The notes under the pieces: model-generated
What the model saw: only the letters and a program-made list of their open reading frames with translations
What the model was told of the DNA's origin: nothing
Databases searched by the model: none
Shown: positions 17,539 through 26,085 of the stretch, in pieces
How positions within the stretch are numbered: the first letter of the stretch is position 1
How the letters are laid out: each line of letters starts with the position of its first letter
Position numbers and translations under genes: made by a program
Source: Defluviitaleaceae bacterium
GTDB lineage: Bacteria > Bacillota > Clostridia > Lachnospirales > WRAX01
NCBI GenBank assembly: GCA_009780415.1
Contig: WRAC01000023.1
Coordinates: 1-40,223, forward strand
DNA: 40,223 bases
Direction of reading: 5' to 3'

Positions 17539-17574
17539 AGATCGGGTCTGTTCCATACGAGCAGGCCCGGTTTA
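17539..17574 (+). terminator. Hairpin between oppA and oppB (attenuator-like)
   Basis: CGGGTCTG (17543-17550) pairs with CAGGCCCG (17562-17569), with one G-T wobble and an 11-nt loop; the stem extends through A/T and wobble pairs to about 17539 and 17573. Only TTT follows, so it is a weaker terminator than the one in the first operon. It occupies the same place, between binding protein and permease. Confidence 0.6.
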
Positions 17575-17614
17575 ATAAAATGCAGCTTCACCTAAAACGG
17601 GGGAATGACGGCAG

Positions 17615-18562
17615 ATGTTCTTATACATAATCAAAAGGATTCTGAGATCATTTTTAAGTTTGTTTTTAATTATATGCATTGTTTTTGTGCTTCTGAGGCA
17701 AATGCCCATCGAAGGTTACTTCCCGTCAAACTATGACAGGCTGACCGAGCTTGAGCTTAATAATATTTTAAGAAACCTGGGGCTCTTAGACCCCGTTCTG
17801 GTTCAATTGTTCAACTTTCTTAAACAACTGTTTACCGAGTTTGATTTCGGGAGGTCCATCAGGTATTTACAAGGCCGCCCCGTAATTGAAATTATTGCGT
17901 CAAAAGCGCCCATATCGTTCCGGTTCGGCATGATAGCGATTTTTTTCAGCATGCCGCTGGGCATGTCCCTTGGCGTAATGATGTCCCGTAAAAAGAGCGG
18001 CGCGTGGGATAAAATCGGCACCGGTTATATCGTGCTGCTTCAGGCTATGCCGGCGGCAATTTATTTCGTTCTGATACAGCTTTACGGCTCGTCATTGCTG
18101 GGGCTGCCTTTGCTTTACAACCCGGAAGTGCCGCGCAGTTTAATTTTGCCAATATTTACCATGTGCTTGCCGAATATCGCGTTTTACGCGTTATGGATGC
18201 GCAGATACATGGTTGATGAGATAAATAAGGATTACATAAAGCTTGCCAGGGCAAAGGGCGTGCCGAACACGACGATCTTTTTCCAGCATGTGTTCCGGAA
18301 CGCCGTTGTCCCCATGACCAACACCATCCCTACAGCTATACTTATGACTATTGTCGGCGGTATCATAATAGAGTCCCTTTACTCCATACCCGGTACGGGC
18401 GGCCTGCTCGTGGACGTTATCAGGCGGCAGGACAATCCTATGGTGCAGGGGCTTGTTATCGTATATTCATCGCTGGGAATCCTTGGCCTCCTATTGGGCG
18501 ATATCTTAATGGCTTTTGTTGACCCGCGGATAAAGCTGCACAAAAAGGGGGATCAGAGGTAA
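17615..18562 (+). CDS. oppB: Oligopeptide ABC transporter permease OppB (AmiC-like)
   Basis: A 315-residue BPD_transp_1 permease with an N-terminal helix (about 8-28), an external segment (about 30-100) and five core helices. The ATPase-docking loop is seen at KDYIKLARAKGVPNTTIFFQHVFRN, longer than quoted motifs elsewhere and typical of OppB. SIPGTGGLLVDVIRRQDNP is the usual C-terminal block. The start ATG 17615 has a poor binding site, with GGGGGAA 10 or more bases away, which fits low expression relative to the binding protein. The stop codon overlaps the next ATG by one base (TAATG), so translation of oppC is coupled. Confidence 0.92.
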   Translation: MFLYIIKRILRSFLSLFLIICIVFVLLRQMPIEGYFPSNYDRLTELELNNILRNLGLLDPVLVQLFNFLKQLFTEFDFGRSIRYLQGRPVIEIIASKAPISFRFGMIAIFFSMPLGMSLGVMMSRKKSGAWDKIGTGYIVLLQAMPAAIYFVLIQLYGSSLLGLPLLYNPEVPRSLILPIFTMCLPNIAFYALWMRRYMVDEINKDYIKLARAKGVPNTTIFFQHVFRNAVVPMTNTIPTAILMTIVGGIIIESLYSIPGTGGLLVDVIRRQDNPMVQGLVIVYSSLGILGLLLGDILMAFVDPRIKLHKKGDQR

Positions 18563-19683
18563 TGAGCAAATACTCTTTTACGCTGAACAGCGCCAACAAG
18601 CTGGAAGAAGCTGTCCTTGAAGATTTCCGCCGGAGAGTAAAGGGCGCCCCCGATGATTTGAGCAAAGAGGAGATGCAAAGCCTCGACCCCGAATATTTCG
18701 CTTTCATACAGAGCAGCATGAAAGAAGCCGAAAAAGCGGGCTATTCCAATTATTCGTACTGGGGCAGCACCTTACGTATGTTCTTTAAAAACAAGGTTGG
18801 GGTAACGACCTTTGTGATTTTAATAATTCTTATCGGATTCTCGCTTATCCAGCCGTTTTTGCCGAATCAGAAATCCCCGACGCAAATATATAACCAAATG
18901 GTATTGCGTCCCAACGGAAGATGGTACGAGCAGCAAATACGCAACCACGGCCCTTTCCAAGGCTTATCGTATTTCGGCACAACCAACGACGGTACGGAGA
19001 TATGGGAGAATTTCGTGTTCGGAACCAATAATATCGGGCAGGATTTGTGGGCGCGCATATGGTCCGGTACACGCACTTCCTTGCGGATTGGCGTTACCGT
19101 GGGTTTTGTAAGCATACTCATCGGTATTTCCATCGGCATGATGTGGGGATATATCCGTCCGCTTGACTGGTTCTTTACCGAGCTGTACAATGTCATAAAT
19201 AACATACCAAGCACTATAATACTGATACTCGCGTCCTTTTTGATGCGGCCCAGCGTAGGAACCATCATATTTGCCATGTGCATATATACCTGGCTTAACA
19301 TGGGGCGCCTTGTCCGCAACCTGACCATGATGCTGCGTGACCGCGAGTTTAACCTGGCCTCCCGCTGCTTGGGCACCAGCGTGTTTAAGATTATCTTCCG
19401 CAATCTTCTTCCGCAGATGGTTTCGATTATCACCCTCAATTTCGCCCTTGCTATCCCGGGCGCTATCAATTCCGAAGTTTTCCTGTCCTACCTCGGCCTG
19501 GGTGTGGACGTGAACACCCCGTCGCTGGGCAACCTTCTGAACGCCGGGCGCGCGTTAATGATGTCGCCGGCGCTCAGGTATCAGCTGCTCATCCCCGCCG
19601 CCGTTCTCTGCGTCATTACCATCAGCTTCTACCTGATGGGCAACGCGTTCTCCGATTCGGCCGATCCGCGGAATCACGTCTAA
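18562..19683 (+). CDS. oppC: Oligopeptide ABC transporter permease OppC (AmiD-like)
   Basis: A 373-residue permease. Its long cytosolic N-terminus (about 1-72) includes a YSYWGSTLRMFFKNK segment just before the first helix, which I recognise from AmiD/OppC of Gram-positive oligopeptide transporters. After the first helix comes an extended external region (about 95-165) with GTNNIGQDLWARIWSGTRTS, then the five-helix core. The ATPase-docking loop reads MLRDREFNLASRCLGTS. It pairs with OppB. Translation starts at the ATG that overlaps the oppB stop. The last residues, FSDSADPRNHV, are the family C-terminus, so the gene is full-length. Confidence 0.92.
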   Translation: MSKYSFTLNSANKLEEAVLEDFRRRVKGAPDDLSKEEMQSLDPEYFAFIQSSMKEAEKAGYSNYSYWGSTLRMFFKNKVGVTTFVILIILIGFSLIQPFLPNQKSPTQIYNQMVLRPNGRWYEQQIRNHGPFQGLSYFGTTNDGTEIWENFVFGTNNIGQDLWARIWSGTRTSLRIGVTVGFVSILIGISIGMMWGYIRPLDWFFTELYNVINNIPSTIILILASFLMRPSVGTIIFAMCIYTWLNMGRLVRNLTMMLRDREFNLASRCLGTSVFKIIFRNLLPQMVSIITLNFALAIPGAINSEVFLSYLGLGVDVNTPSLGNLLNAGRALMMSPALRYQLLIPAAVLCVITISFYLMGNAFSDSADPRNHV

Positions 19684-19695
19684 AGGGAGGTTTAT

Positions 19696-20727
19696 ATGGA
19701 TCATACCAATCAAGAAGCTTTGGTTTCTATAAAAGATTTAAATGTGAAGTTCAAATTACGCGGTAAGCGGCTGCACGCCATCCGTAATATTTCCCTTGAT
19801 ATTCTCCGGGGCGAAAGCTTGGCTATAGTCGGTGAAAGCGGTTCCGGTAAATCCGTGCTTATGAAGAATCTGATCGGGCTGCTGGATAAAAACGGGGAGA
19901 TTGAGTCAGGGGCTATTTATTACGGCGGGAAGGATTTGGGGCAGTTTAAAGAGAAGGACTGGCAGGGGTTCCGGGGCAGGGAAGTCGCCATGGTTATGCA
20001 GGACCCGATGACCAGCCTGAACCCGCTTAAGAGAATCGGCTGGCAGATTTGCGAGGCTCTGCGGTATAACCAGGATATGCGCGGCGAACAAGCGAAACGC
20101 AAAGCGGTAGAGCTGCTGTCGGACGTTGGGATACAGGAGCCGGAAAGAAGGTATAAGCAGTATCCGCACGAATTTTCCGGCGGTATGAGGCAGAGGGTCG
20201 TTATCGCCATGGCGATGGCTTGTAACCCAAGGCTGTTGATTTGCGACGAGCCTACGACCGCGCTGGACGTTACGATCCAAGCGCAGATACTGAACCTTTT
20301 GCGGGACCTTAGGAATAAATATGACCTTACGATGGTTTATATAACCCATGACCTGGGCGTTGTGGCGAATGTCGCGGACCGCATCGCCGTTATGTACGCG
20401 GGCGATATCGTCGAAATCGGCACATGCAACGAGGTGTTCTTTTCGCCGCGGCATCCGTACACATGGGCGCTGTTGTCCTCCCTGCCGCAGCTTGGCGTAA
20501 AAAAAGAGGATTTGTTTTCTATAAAAGGTACGCCGCCCAATCTTTTCCAAGGTATACGCGGCGACGGCTTTGCGGCAAGAAACCCCTTACCGCTGGCGAT
20601 AGATTTTCTGCACCGGCCGCCTTATTTCGAGATAAGCCCGACCCACAAGGCACGGACATGGCTGCTTGACCAACGGGCTCCCAAGCTCGAACCGCCGGAG
20701 CAGATAGAGAGTATTAAAGAGATATAG
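19696..20727 (+). CDS. oppD: Oligopeptide ABC transporter ATPase OppD (AmiE-like)
   Basis: The start ATG 19696 lies behind AAAGGGAGG. The 343-residue ATPase has Walker A GESGSGKS (46-53), Q-loop [13 protein letters not shown], signature FSGGM, Walker [17 protein letters not shown] and an H-loop THD. The C-terminal tail reads [25 protein letters not shown] and [13 protein letters not shown]. This is the AmiE/OppD tail of Gram-positive oligopeptide systems and lacks the four cysteines present in the first operon's ATPases. This difference is the main reason for calling the second operon oligopeptide-specific. It forms a heterodimer with the next gene product. Confidence 0.92.
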   Translation: MDHTNQEALVSIKDLNVKFKLRGKRLHAIRNISLDILRGESLAIVGESGSGKSVLMKNLIGLLDKNGEIESGAIYYGGKDLGQFKEKDWQGFRGREVAMVMQDPMTSLNPLKRIGWQICEALRYNQDMRGEQAKRKAVELLSDVGIQEPERRYKQYPHEFSGGMRQRVVIAMAMACNPRLLICDEPTTALDVTIQAQILNLLRDLRNKYDLTMVYITHDLGVVANVADRIAVMYAGDIVEIGTCNEVFFSPRHPYTWALLSSLPQLGVKKEDLFSIKGTPPNLFQGIRGDGFAARNPLPLAIDFLHRPPYFEISPTHKARTWLLDQRAPKLEPPEQIESIKEI

Positions 20728-20738
20728 GAGGAGCGGCT

Positions 20739-21683
20739 ATGAATAACGAAGCGCTTTTAAGTGTTCACGATATGGAGGTTACATTCGGAACGGGGCGGAA
20801 AAAGTTCGTCGCGGTTAAAGGCGTATCCTTCGATATTTATAAGGGTGAGACCTTTGGGCTGGTTGGGGAGTCCGGTTCTGGAAAAACGACGATAGGGCGG
20901 GCGATAATACGCGTAAACCCCACAAGCCGGGGTGAGGTGTTTTTCAAGGGCGAGAAGATAAACGGCAAAATAACCAAGGAGCTGGACAAAAGGATTATTT
21001 CCGAAATCCAAATGGTTTTCCAGGACCCGATGGCGTCACTTAACGAGCGCGCAAAGGTTGATTATATAGTTTCCGAGGGATTGCAAAATGTGGAGAAAAA
21101 GCTCCCCTCGCGGGAAAGGCGCGAAAGGGTGGCTAAAACGCTGGGGGATGTCGGGCTTTTGCCGGAATTCGCAAGCCGCTTCCCGCACGAGTTTTCCGGG
21201 GGCCAGAGGCAGCGCATCGGCGTCGCCAGGGCGTTGATTATGCAGCCGTCGTTTATTATCGCGGACGAGCCGATTTCCGCGCTGGACGTGTCTATCCGGG
21301 CGCAGGTGCTGAACCTTTTGTCAAAGCTGCAGAAAGAGCGGAATTTGACTATTTTGTTTATATCGCATGATTTGTCCGTAATGAGGTTTATAACGGACAG
21401 GATAGCTGTTTTACACAAGGGCGTGCTGGTCGAGCTGGCGGATACGGAGACGTTGTATACAAACCCGCTGCACCCATATACCAAGGCGCTGCTATCAGCC
21501 GTGCCGCTGCCAAACCCGATAAAGGAGAAGCAAAAGCAACTGACGGTTTATGATCCCTCCTGCCATGATTATTCAACGGACAAACCGATATGGGAAGAGA
21601 TTGAGCCGGGGCATTTTGTACACGGAAACAATAAAGAGCTTGAGGAATACAGAGCTGCAACCAGCAGGATAAAAAATGCATAA
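20739..21683 (+). CDS. oppF: Oligopeptide ABC transporter ATPase OppF (AmiF-like)
   Basis: The start ATG 20739 follows AGGAGGAG. The 314-residue ATPase has Walker A GESGSGKT (43-50), Q-loop [15 protein letters not shown], signature FSGGQ, Walker [13 protein letters not shown] and an H-loop SHD. After the nucleotide domain come [17 protein letters not shown] and a short tail ([21 protein letters not shown]) typical of AmiF. It is the last gene of the operon and converges with a minus-strand phosphatase gene only 14 bp away, with no terminator visible between them. Confidence 0.92.
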   Translation: MNNEALLSVHDMEVTFGTGRKKFVAVKGVSFDIYKGETFGLVGESGSGKTTIGRAIIRVNPTSRGEVFFKGEKINGKITKELDKRIISEIQMVFQDPMASLNERAKVDYIVSEGLQNVEKKLPSRERRERVAKTLGDVGLLPEFASRFPHEFSGGQRQRIGVARALIMQPSFIIADEPISALDVSIRAQVLNLLSKLQKERNLTILFISHDLSVMRFITDRIAVLHKGVLVELADTETLYTNPLHPYTKALLSAVPLPNPIKEKQKQLTVYDPSCHDYSTDKPIWEEIEPGHFVHGNNKELEEYRAATSRIKNA

Positions 21684-21697
21684 CGAAAATTGACCGG

Positions 21698-22633
21698 CTA
21701 TATTCTTATCCAGCCGGAAACACCGTCTTTCTTAGCGTAAATCCTGTCGGGGAACGCCTCCACCAGGCTTACTGTGTCGCCAACGGTACATGGTAAATGA
21801 TAATTTGTCGCCATATCGCAAATACATGTTTTGCCGTTGTTACGGTCTGCCCAAATTTGGGATTTTGGAACCACAAGGATTTCTGAGGTTTGCAAGTGCT
21901 TTACATAACATAATTGCCCGCGTTCCTCTGTAACCTCCACAAAGCGGTCAAGCCAGGTTACGGACAGGCTTCCGCCCGATTCCTCCTGTGCTTTGGCGAT
22001 TTTATAAATGGGCAGGCTGTCCGCGGAAACATGGGAAAACCGCCCGTCCCGGATGATAAAAGCGTTAAGCTGCCCATCGGTTTTCAAAACGTTTCCGCCG
22101 TCAATGGCAATGATACGCTTTTCCTTGTTCACAATGGGGTTGCTGTTTGGTATATTATGGCAATACATAGCCACGGGCCAATGACCCACGACGACCCATT
22201 TGTCAAAAACCGGGGCAGTTTCCATAAAATTATCATATTTTTCACAGGTTGCGGCTTTATGTTCGTCCAGTTTATTGGAGTTAAGCCCCGAGTGTACAAA
22301 TGTAAATTCTTCCGAGTCTATTATATCGGGCAAATCATCCAGCCACCGGTTTTCCCGCTCACTGAGAAAATCATCGCCTCCCCAATCCGCGTTGCCCCTC
22401 AAGATATGCACATTGGGCTTCTCGCTTAGTTCTACGCAAAATTTAAAGGCTTCGCGGCACTGGCTTCCCTTTGTATATAAATCCCCCAGCAAAACCAATA
22501 TATCATCATCGCAAAACCCCGTATTATCCAATAACGTTTTAAATAAATCAAGCTCGCCGTGTATATCGCTTACGCAAATCACCCTTTTTTCTTTGGGGAT
22601 GCTGATTCGTTTTATCTTTGCCAATTCAGCCAT
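21698..22633 (-). CDS. PPP-like metallophosphoesterase with C-terminal SH3-like region
   Basis: A 311-residue protein with the order of calcineurin-type motifs: SDIHG (22-26, metal ligands Asp23 and His25), GDLYTKG (50-56), RGNAD (79-83), HSGLN and VVVGHWP, then IAIDGGNVLKTDGQLNAFI as in bacterial PPP phosphatases. The GNHE motif has Ala82 in place of the His that acts as proton donor. The last 100 residues form a beta-rich region ending SLVEAFPDRIYAKKDGVSGWIRI, which looks like an SH3-type domain. No signal peptide is visible, so it is cytosolic. It starts 11 bp after the Memo-CapA gene on the same strand, so the two share a transcript. Phosphoprotein, Ap4A or other nucleotide substrates are all possible. 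Confidence 0.8.
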   Translation of the reverse strand: MAELAKIKRISIPKEKRVICVSDIHGELDLFKTLLDNTGFCDDDILVLLGDLYTKGSQCREAFKFCVELSEKPNVHILRGNADWGGDDFLSERENRWLDDLPDIIDSEEFTFVHSGLNSNKLDEHKAATCEKYDNFMETAPVFDKWVVVGHWPVAMYCHNIPNSNPIVNKEKRIIAIDGGNVLKTDGQLNAFIIRDGRFSHVSADSLPIYKIAKAQEESGGSLSVTWLDRFVEVTEERGQLCYVKHLQTSEILVVPKSQIWADRNNGKTCICDMATNYHLPCTVGDTVSLVEAFPDRIYAKKDGVSGWIRI

Positions 22634-22644
22634 AAAAACATATC

Positions 22645-24483
22645 CTAATCTATTGAAGTAATAACTAAATCCTCGTCTATGTACACCCCGAATGAGATAT
22701 CCGAAAGATGCCTCCGCATGTTTTCGATACGCGCCGGATCTGTAATAAGTAAAGTCGCGCGGTCAACAATCTCAAAGGGATGGATTTTCGCGGACAGGCT
22801 GCCGTCGCTGTCTATAAGTATCTCAAGGGCGGCGGTATCCTTTTGCGCATCGGTGAAGATAAAATTGCCAAGGCTGTAGGCAATCAGCTTCCCATTATAA
22901 AATTCAAATCCCTGCAATACATGCGGGTGGCTGCCTATTACCATATCGGCTCCGGAGGTTATATATCCGCGCGCCATAGTCCGCTGGTAATTCTCTGGAA
23001 CTGTGCTGCGCTCAACGCCCCAGTGGACGTAAACTACCACGTAATCCGCAATCTGCTTTGCGAGGGTTATCTGGCTGTTCAATTCCGCCGGGTCATAAGT
23101 GGCGAAAATCCCCGGCTGGTATCTGGTCGCGTACCAGTTGACCCAGGGCAGAACCCGCGAAGCCGCCAGAAACGCGACGGTTTTATTCCCGATATTTAGA
23201 ATTTCCCATCTTTTGGCTTCGTCCAAATCTCTTCCCGCGCCGACGTGCTTTATACCGTATCCGTCAAGATATTCCAAAGTGTCCAGAAGCGCGTCCCTTC
23301 CGTAATCCAGCGTGTGGTTGTTCGCCAGCGACACTATATTCATGTTCATATCCACAAGCAGGGAAAGGAAGGAGGGGTCGCCCCGGAAGTTCCACTGCTT
23401 TCCCGGCCACGGTGCTCCGCGCTCCGATACCGGCATTTCCAGATTGCCCATCACAATATCTGCGTCAAGGAATAAACCGCGTCCCTGAACGGGTAAAACC
23501 GAGTCAAGCCCCTCCCTGGTTATCCTGCTCCTAACCGAGCCATCCAGCAAGATATCCCCCACAAACACTATGCTGTGGGGATAGTTGCATTCCGGTTCGG
23601 GTGCGGTTTCCGTATATATGTAAACATGGTAGCTGTACCCGATGTCCGGCGTAACCGGCGATTCCGGCGTTATCACGCTGTCGCGCAGGGCCGCTCCCGC
23701 GTTTTCAAAATGCGCCGCGTATTTCATCAGGAGGATCACGGCTTCCGGGGAATCCAAATATGAATTATCCAAATCCTTGAGCGCGCGGTAATCTTCCGCC
23801 ATAATAAAACCATGGGTTGCGGCGTCCCTCCGCTCTGTTTCGGAAATTTCCTGAAAATGTGAAAAATCTACGGAGGATAACAACAGGATGTTTTTCTCCA
23901 GGCTTATTTCATGGAGAATCCCGGCCAGTGCCTCCAGCTCTTCCATGGTACAGCCGCGCGAAAGCATAATGCTGACGATTTGCGCTTCGGGTAAATAATG
24001 CCGGATAAAGGGCGTAATAACCGCCAGCGAATGGTCGCTTTCCAATATATCCGTATCACTGTTTAGCATAAGACCCATCGCGTCCGCGATTGTATGTACG
24101 GCTTCGGTGTCCGGCTCAATTAAACCCACCGGCGTGTCCCAGCCGTAATCGGTAAGGATGATGGGCGGACCTGCGCCCCTATGGTTTGGGCCGGCTAGAA
24201 TAACGGTGCCGTAATCAACATCCTGCGCGGTAACTGAGTTAAGCAGATTCGCGGTAAAAAACATGACTGGGAGAAAATGGGGGGTGGTGGCTCCGATGAT
24301 TTTACTGTCCGCCGGATACAGGTTGGCGGCGGCGACAGCGCTTAAAAAGCTGCTTTCCTCGAAATGATGGCATGTCAGATATCGGGTTTCCGGTATGTTA
24401 ACAGAACTGCCGCCGCCGGGATTAGCATATACCGCGCAGCAGCAGATAAATATGGCGCAAAGGATTTTAAAGAATATTTTCAT
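22645..24483 (-). CDS. Secreted fusion of Memo-like (AmmeMemoRadiSam B) and CapA domains
   Basis: The 612-residue protein begins with a signal peptide (hydrophobic 3-20, VYA-N cleavage). Residues about 30-290 match the Memo family: ATTPHF (His69), AGPNH (His101), SDHSLAVITPF (His151) and SSVDFSHF (206-210), the conserved metal-site region of Memo proteins. Residues about 300-605 are a complete PGA_cap/CapA domain: VFVGDILLDG, MGNLEMPVSERG, NNHTLDYG, VHWGVE, GADMVIGSHPHVLQG and YSLGNFIF. The CapA half is paralogous to the plus-strand gene at 11883-12953. Memo proteins usually occur with AMMECR1 and a radical-SAM partner; neither is in this window. The gene is first in a two-gene minus-strand unit and is divergent from the WG-repeat gene. 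Its function is unknown. Confidence 0.85.
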   Translation of the reverse strand: MKIFFKILCAIFICCCAVYANPGGGSSVNIPETRYLTCHHFEESSFLSAVAAANLYPADSKIIGATTPHFLPVMFFTANLLNSVTAQDVDYGTVILAGPNHRGAGPPIILTDYGWDTPVGLIEPDTEAVHTIADAMGLMLNSDTDILESDHSLAVITPFIRHYLPEAQIVSIMLSRGCTMEELEALAGILHEISLEKNILLLSSVDFSHFQEISETERRDAATHGFIMAEDYRALKDLDNSYLDSPEAVILLMKYAAHFENAGAALRDSVITPESPVTPDIGYSYHVYIYTETAPEPECNYPHSIVFVGDILLDGSVRSRITREGLDSVLPVQGRGLFLDADIVMGNLEMPVSERGAPWPGKQWNFRGDPSFLSLLVDMNMNIVSLANNHTLDYGRDALLDTLEYLDGYGIKHVGAGRDLDEAKRWEILNIGNKTVAFLAASRVLPWVNWYATRYQPGIFATYDPAELNSQITLAKQIADYVVVYVHWGVERSTVPENYQRTMARGYITSGADMVIGSHPHVLQGFEFYNGKLIAYSLGNFIFTDAQKDTAALEILIDSDGSLSAKIHPFEIVDRATLLITDPARIENMRRHLSDISFGVYIDEDLVITSID

Positions 24484-24523
24484 AATTCAATATTAACATA
24501 CATCACCGCATAAAAAAAGGTTT

Positions 24524-24552
24524 TTGGCAAACAATACTAATGTTTGTATAAA
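24524..24552 (+). promoter_or_regulatory. Promoter of the WG-repeat gene
   Basis: -35 TTGGCA (24524-24529), a 17-bp spacer and -10 TATAAA (24547-24552) lie 21 bp before ATG 24574. It sits in the 90-bp region shared with the divergent Memo-CapA gene. Confidence 0.6.
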
Positions 24553-24573
24553 ATTGAAAAAAAGGAGGATTTT

Positions 24574-25539
24574 ATGTTACGTAAAATTACCGTAGCGGCG
24601 GTTTTTGCCGTTGTTTGTCTGAGCGTGCATTCAACGGCATACGCCGGGGAAAACTGGGAATGGGCCGTTCAGCCTATTTTTACCCTCCCGGATGCTTCCG
24701 GCGGGTTTGGCGACGCCCTTATCTTTTCTGAAGGACTGGCCCGCGTCGGGCATGGCGGCAAATGGGGCTATATAAACGAAAACGGCAGGATAGTTATCCC
24801 GATTGCTTTCAACTGCGCGGGGGATTTTAACGGAAACCTTGCCCTGGCGTCCCTTAGCGGCTCCAGCTACGGGCTTATCCGTTATAATGGGGAGCATTCG
24901 GAAAAACAATGGGAATGGGCCGTCTCGCCGTCTTTTAACATGTCCTATGTCACCGGTGACGCAATAAAAATGAAGGGTTTCTCCGAGGAGCTGACCTTGG
25001 TAAAACAGGACGGCAAATGGGGCTACATTGATAAAGACATGGAAGTGGTCATCCCCTTTGTTTTTGAAGTTGCCGGATGCTTTTGGGGCGATATGGCGCT
25101 GGTTTCAACGGACGGCGAGGCATATGGATTTATACGCTTTAAGGATACCTCTGCGGCGGAACCCAAAACCGAAGCGCCGCACGTTCCCTCAACCATAGTA
25201 TTGTACAACGGCGAGCTGATTAATTTTTCAAAACCCTCCGTTGAAAAAAACGGCATCGTTTTCCACCCGTTTGAGGATTTTATGCAGGCTGTGGGCGGCG
25301 GGTATGAATGGAACGGCGAAACAAAGGTGATCTCGGGCCAGCTTAACGGCAAGATGCTTGGCGTGTCGCTGCCGGACAGCAGTTACCTGATAAATGATTC
25401 AATTGTGCCCATGCCGCCGGAAACAGCGCCCTTTGTTGAGAACGAGCGCATATATGTGGATTTGGCATATGTTATTGAAAGCTTGGGGCTGTTTGTGGAG
25501 TGGGATACGGAAGCCGCGCGTACGATTTCGATTAAATGA
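24574..25539 (+). CDS. Secreted WG-repeat protein with copper-amine-oxidase-N-like domain
   Basis: ATG 24574 follows AGGAGG (24563-24568); the frame is open further upstream but without a binding site. The 321-residue protein has a signal peptide (cleavage near AYA-G, residue 23). Two WG repeats follow, with the cores LARVGHGGKWGYINENGRIVIPIAF and, 80 residues later, a second VKQDGKWGYIDKDMEVVIPF unit. Residues about 210-321 look like the copper-amine-oxidase N-terminal (stalk) domain common in Clostridia surface proteins: VEKNGIVFHPFEDFMQAVGG and YVDLAYVIESLGLFVEWD. Neither domain has a catalytic role that I can name; both are thought to act in binding or envelope scaffolding. There is no anchor (SLH, LPxTG or lipobox), so the protein is probably secreted. 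Confidence 0.85.
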   Translation: MLRKITVAAVFAVVCLSVHSTAYAGENWEWAVQPIFTLPDASGGFGDALIFSEGLARVGHGGKWGYINENGRIVIPIAFNCAGDFNGNLALASLSGSSYGLIRYNGEHSEKQWEWAVSPSFNMSYVTGDAIKMKGFSEELTLVKQDGKWGYIDKDMEVVIPFVFEVAGCFWGDMALVSTDGEAYGFIRFKDTSAAEPKTEAPHVPSTIVLYNGELINFSKPSVEKNGIVFHPFEDFMQAVGGGYEWNGETKVISGQLNGKMLGVSLPDSSYLINDSIVPMPPETAPFVENERIYVDLAYVIESLGLFVEWDTEAARTISIK

Positions 25540-25552
25540 CTTACTCTGGGAG

Positions 25553-25570
25553 CGCGGGCGTCCCGCCCGC
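25553..25570 (-). repeat. REP-like palindrome, copy B
   Basis: This is the same 18-bp core as at 14224-14241, here on the minus strand, again followed by CCAG on its own strand after three to five bases. It lies in the 38-bp space between the ends of two convergent genes. Confidence 0.6.
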
Positions 25571-25577
25571 AACCAGT

Positions 25578-26057
25578 CTACGCCATATCGCGCATTATTC
25601 GGGCCAATTCCTCATAAAACAGGATTTTATTCATTAGGCCATGCACACCCCTCAACACGTAATGGGAACTTATCGCCAGCACAAACATGGCAATCCCGGC
25701 ATACAAGAAGTAATCCTTGGCAAAAAGCGTTAAGGACACGGATAAAAGCACCGCGAATACAGCAGCGTAAACGGAATAAGAGAACATAAGGCTCTTGTTC
25801 CGGACACGCCTGTGATATTCAAGGACTTTTGCGGTGTCCTTAATCCATGCGCCGGAATACTGGCCGTAATCGCTGCGCACCTGCTCCTCCCACTGAAGCA
25901 GGGTTTTATACCGGCCCTTTTTCACGCTGACGCTTTTATACGTTCTGTACACTATACGTTCATTTTTAACGGGCTTATATCTCTTGTATTCTTTTTCAAT
26001 TACAATATACCTTTCGTACTCATCGGTAATCATCCTGTCAAAAGCGACTTCGTTCAT
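25578..26057 (-). CDS. Small two-helix membrane protein of unknown function
   Basis: I do not recognise this 159-residue protein. Residues 1-85 are hydrophilic and rich in Lys, Arg, Glu and Tyr. Two hydrophobic helices follow (about 90-112 and 115-135), then a short tail (VHGLMNKILFYEELARIMRDMA) predicted to be helical. Both ends would lie in the cytosol. The start ATG 26057 is behind AGGGGGGAT. It follows mgtE by 28 bp on the same strand, which suggests co-transcription, but no functional link to magnesium can be read from it. Its stop lies next to the REP-like palindrome. Confidence 0.7.
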   Translation of the reverse strand: MNEVAFDRMITDEYERYIVIEKEYKRYKPVKNERIVYRTYKSVSVKKGRYKTLLQWEEQVRSDYGQYSGAWIKDTAKVLEYHRRVRNKSLMFSYSVYAAVFAVLLSVSLTLFAKDYFLYAGIAMFVLAISSHYVLRGVHGLMNKILFYEELARIMRDMA

Positions 26058-26085
26058 CAGGCAATCCCCCCTGGTTGTATTACAG

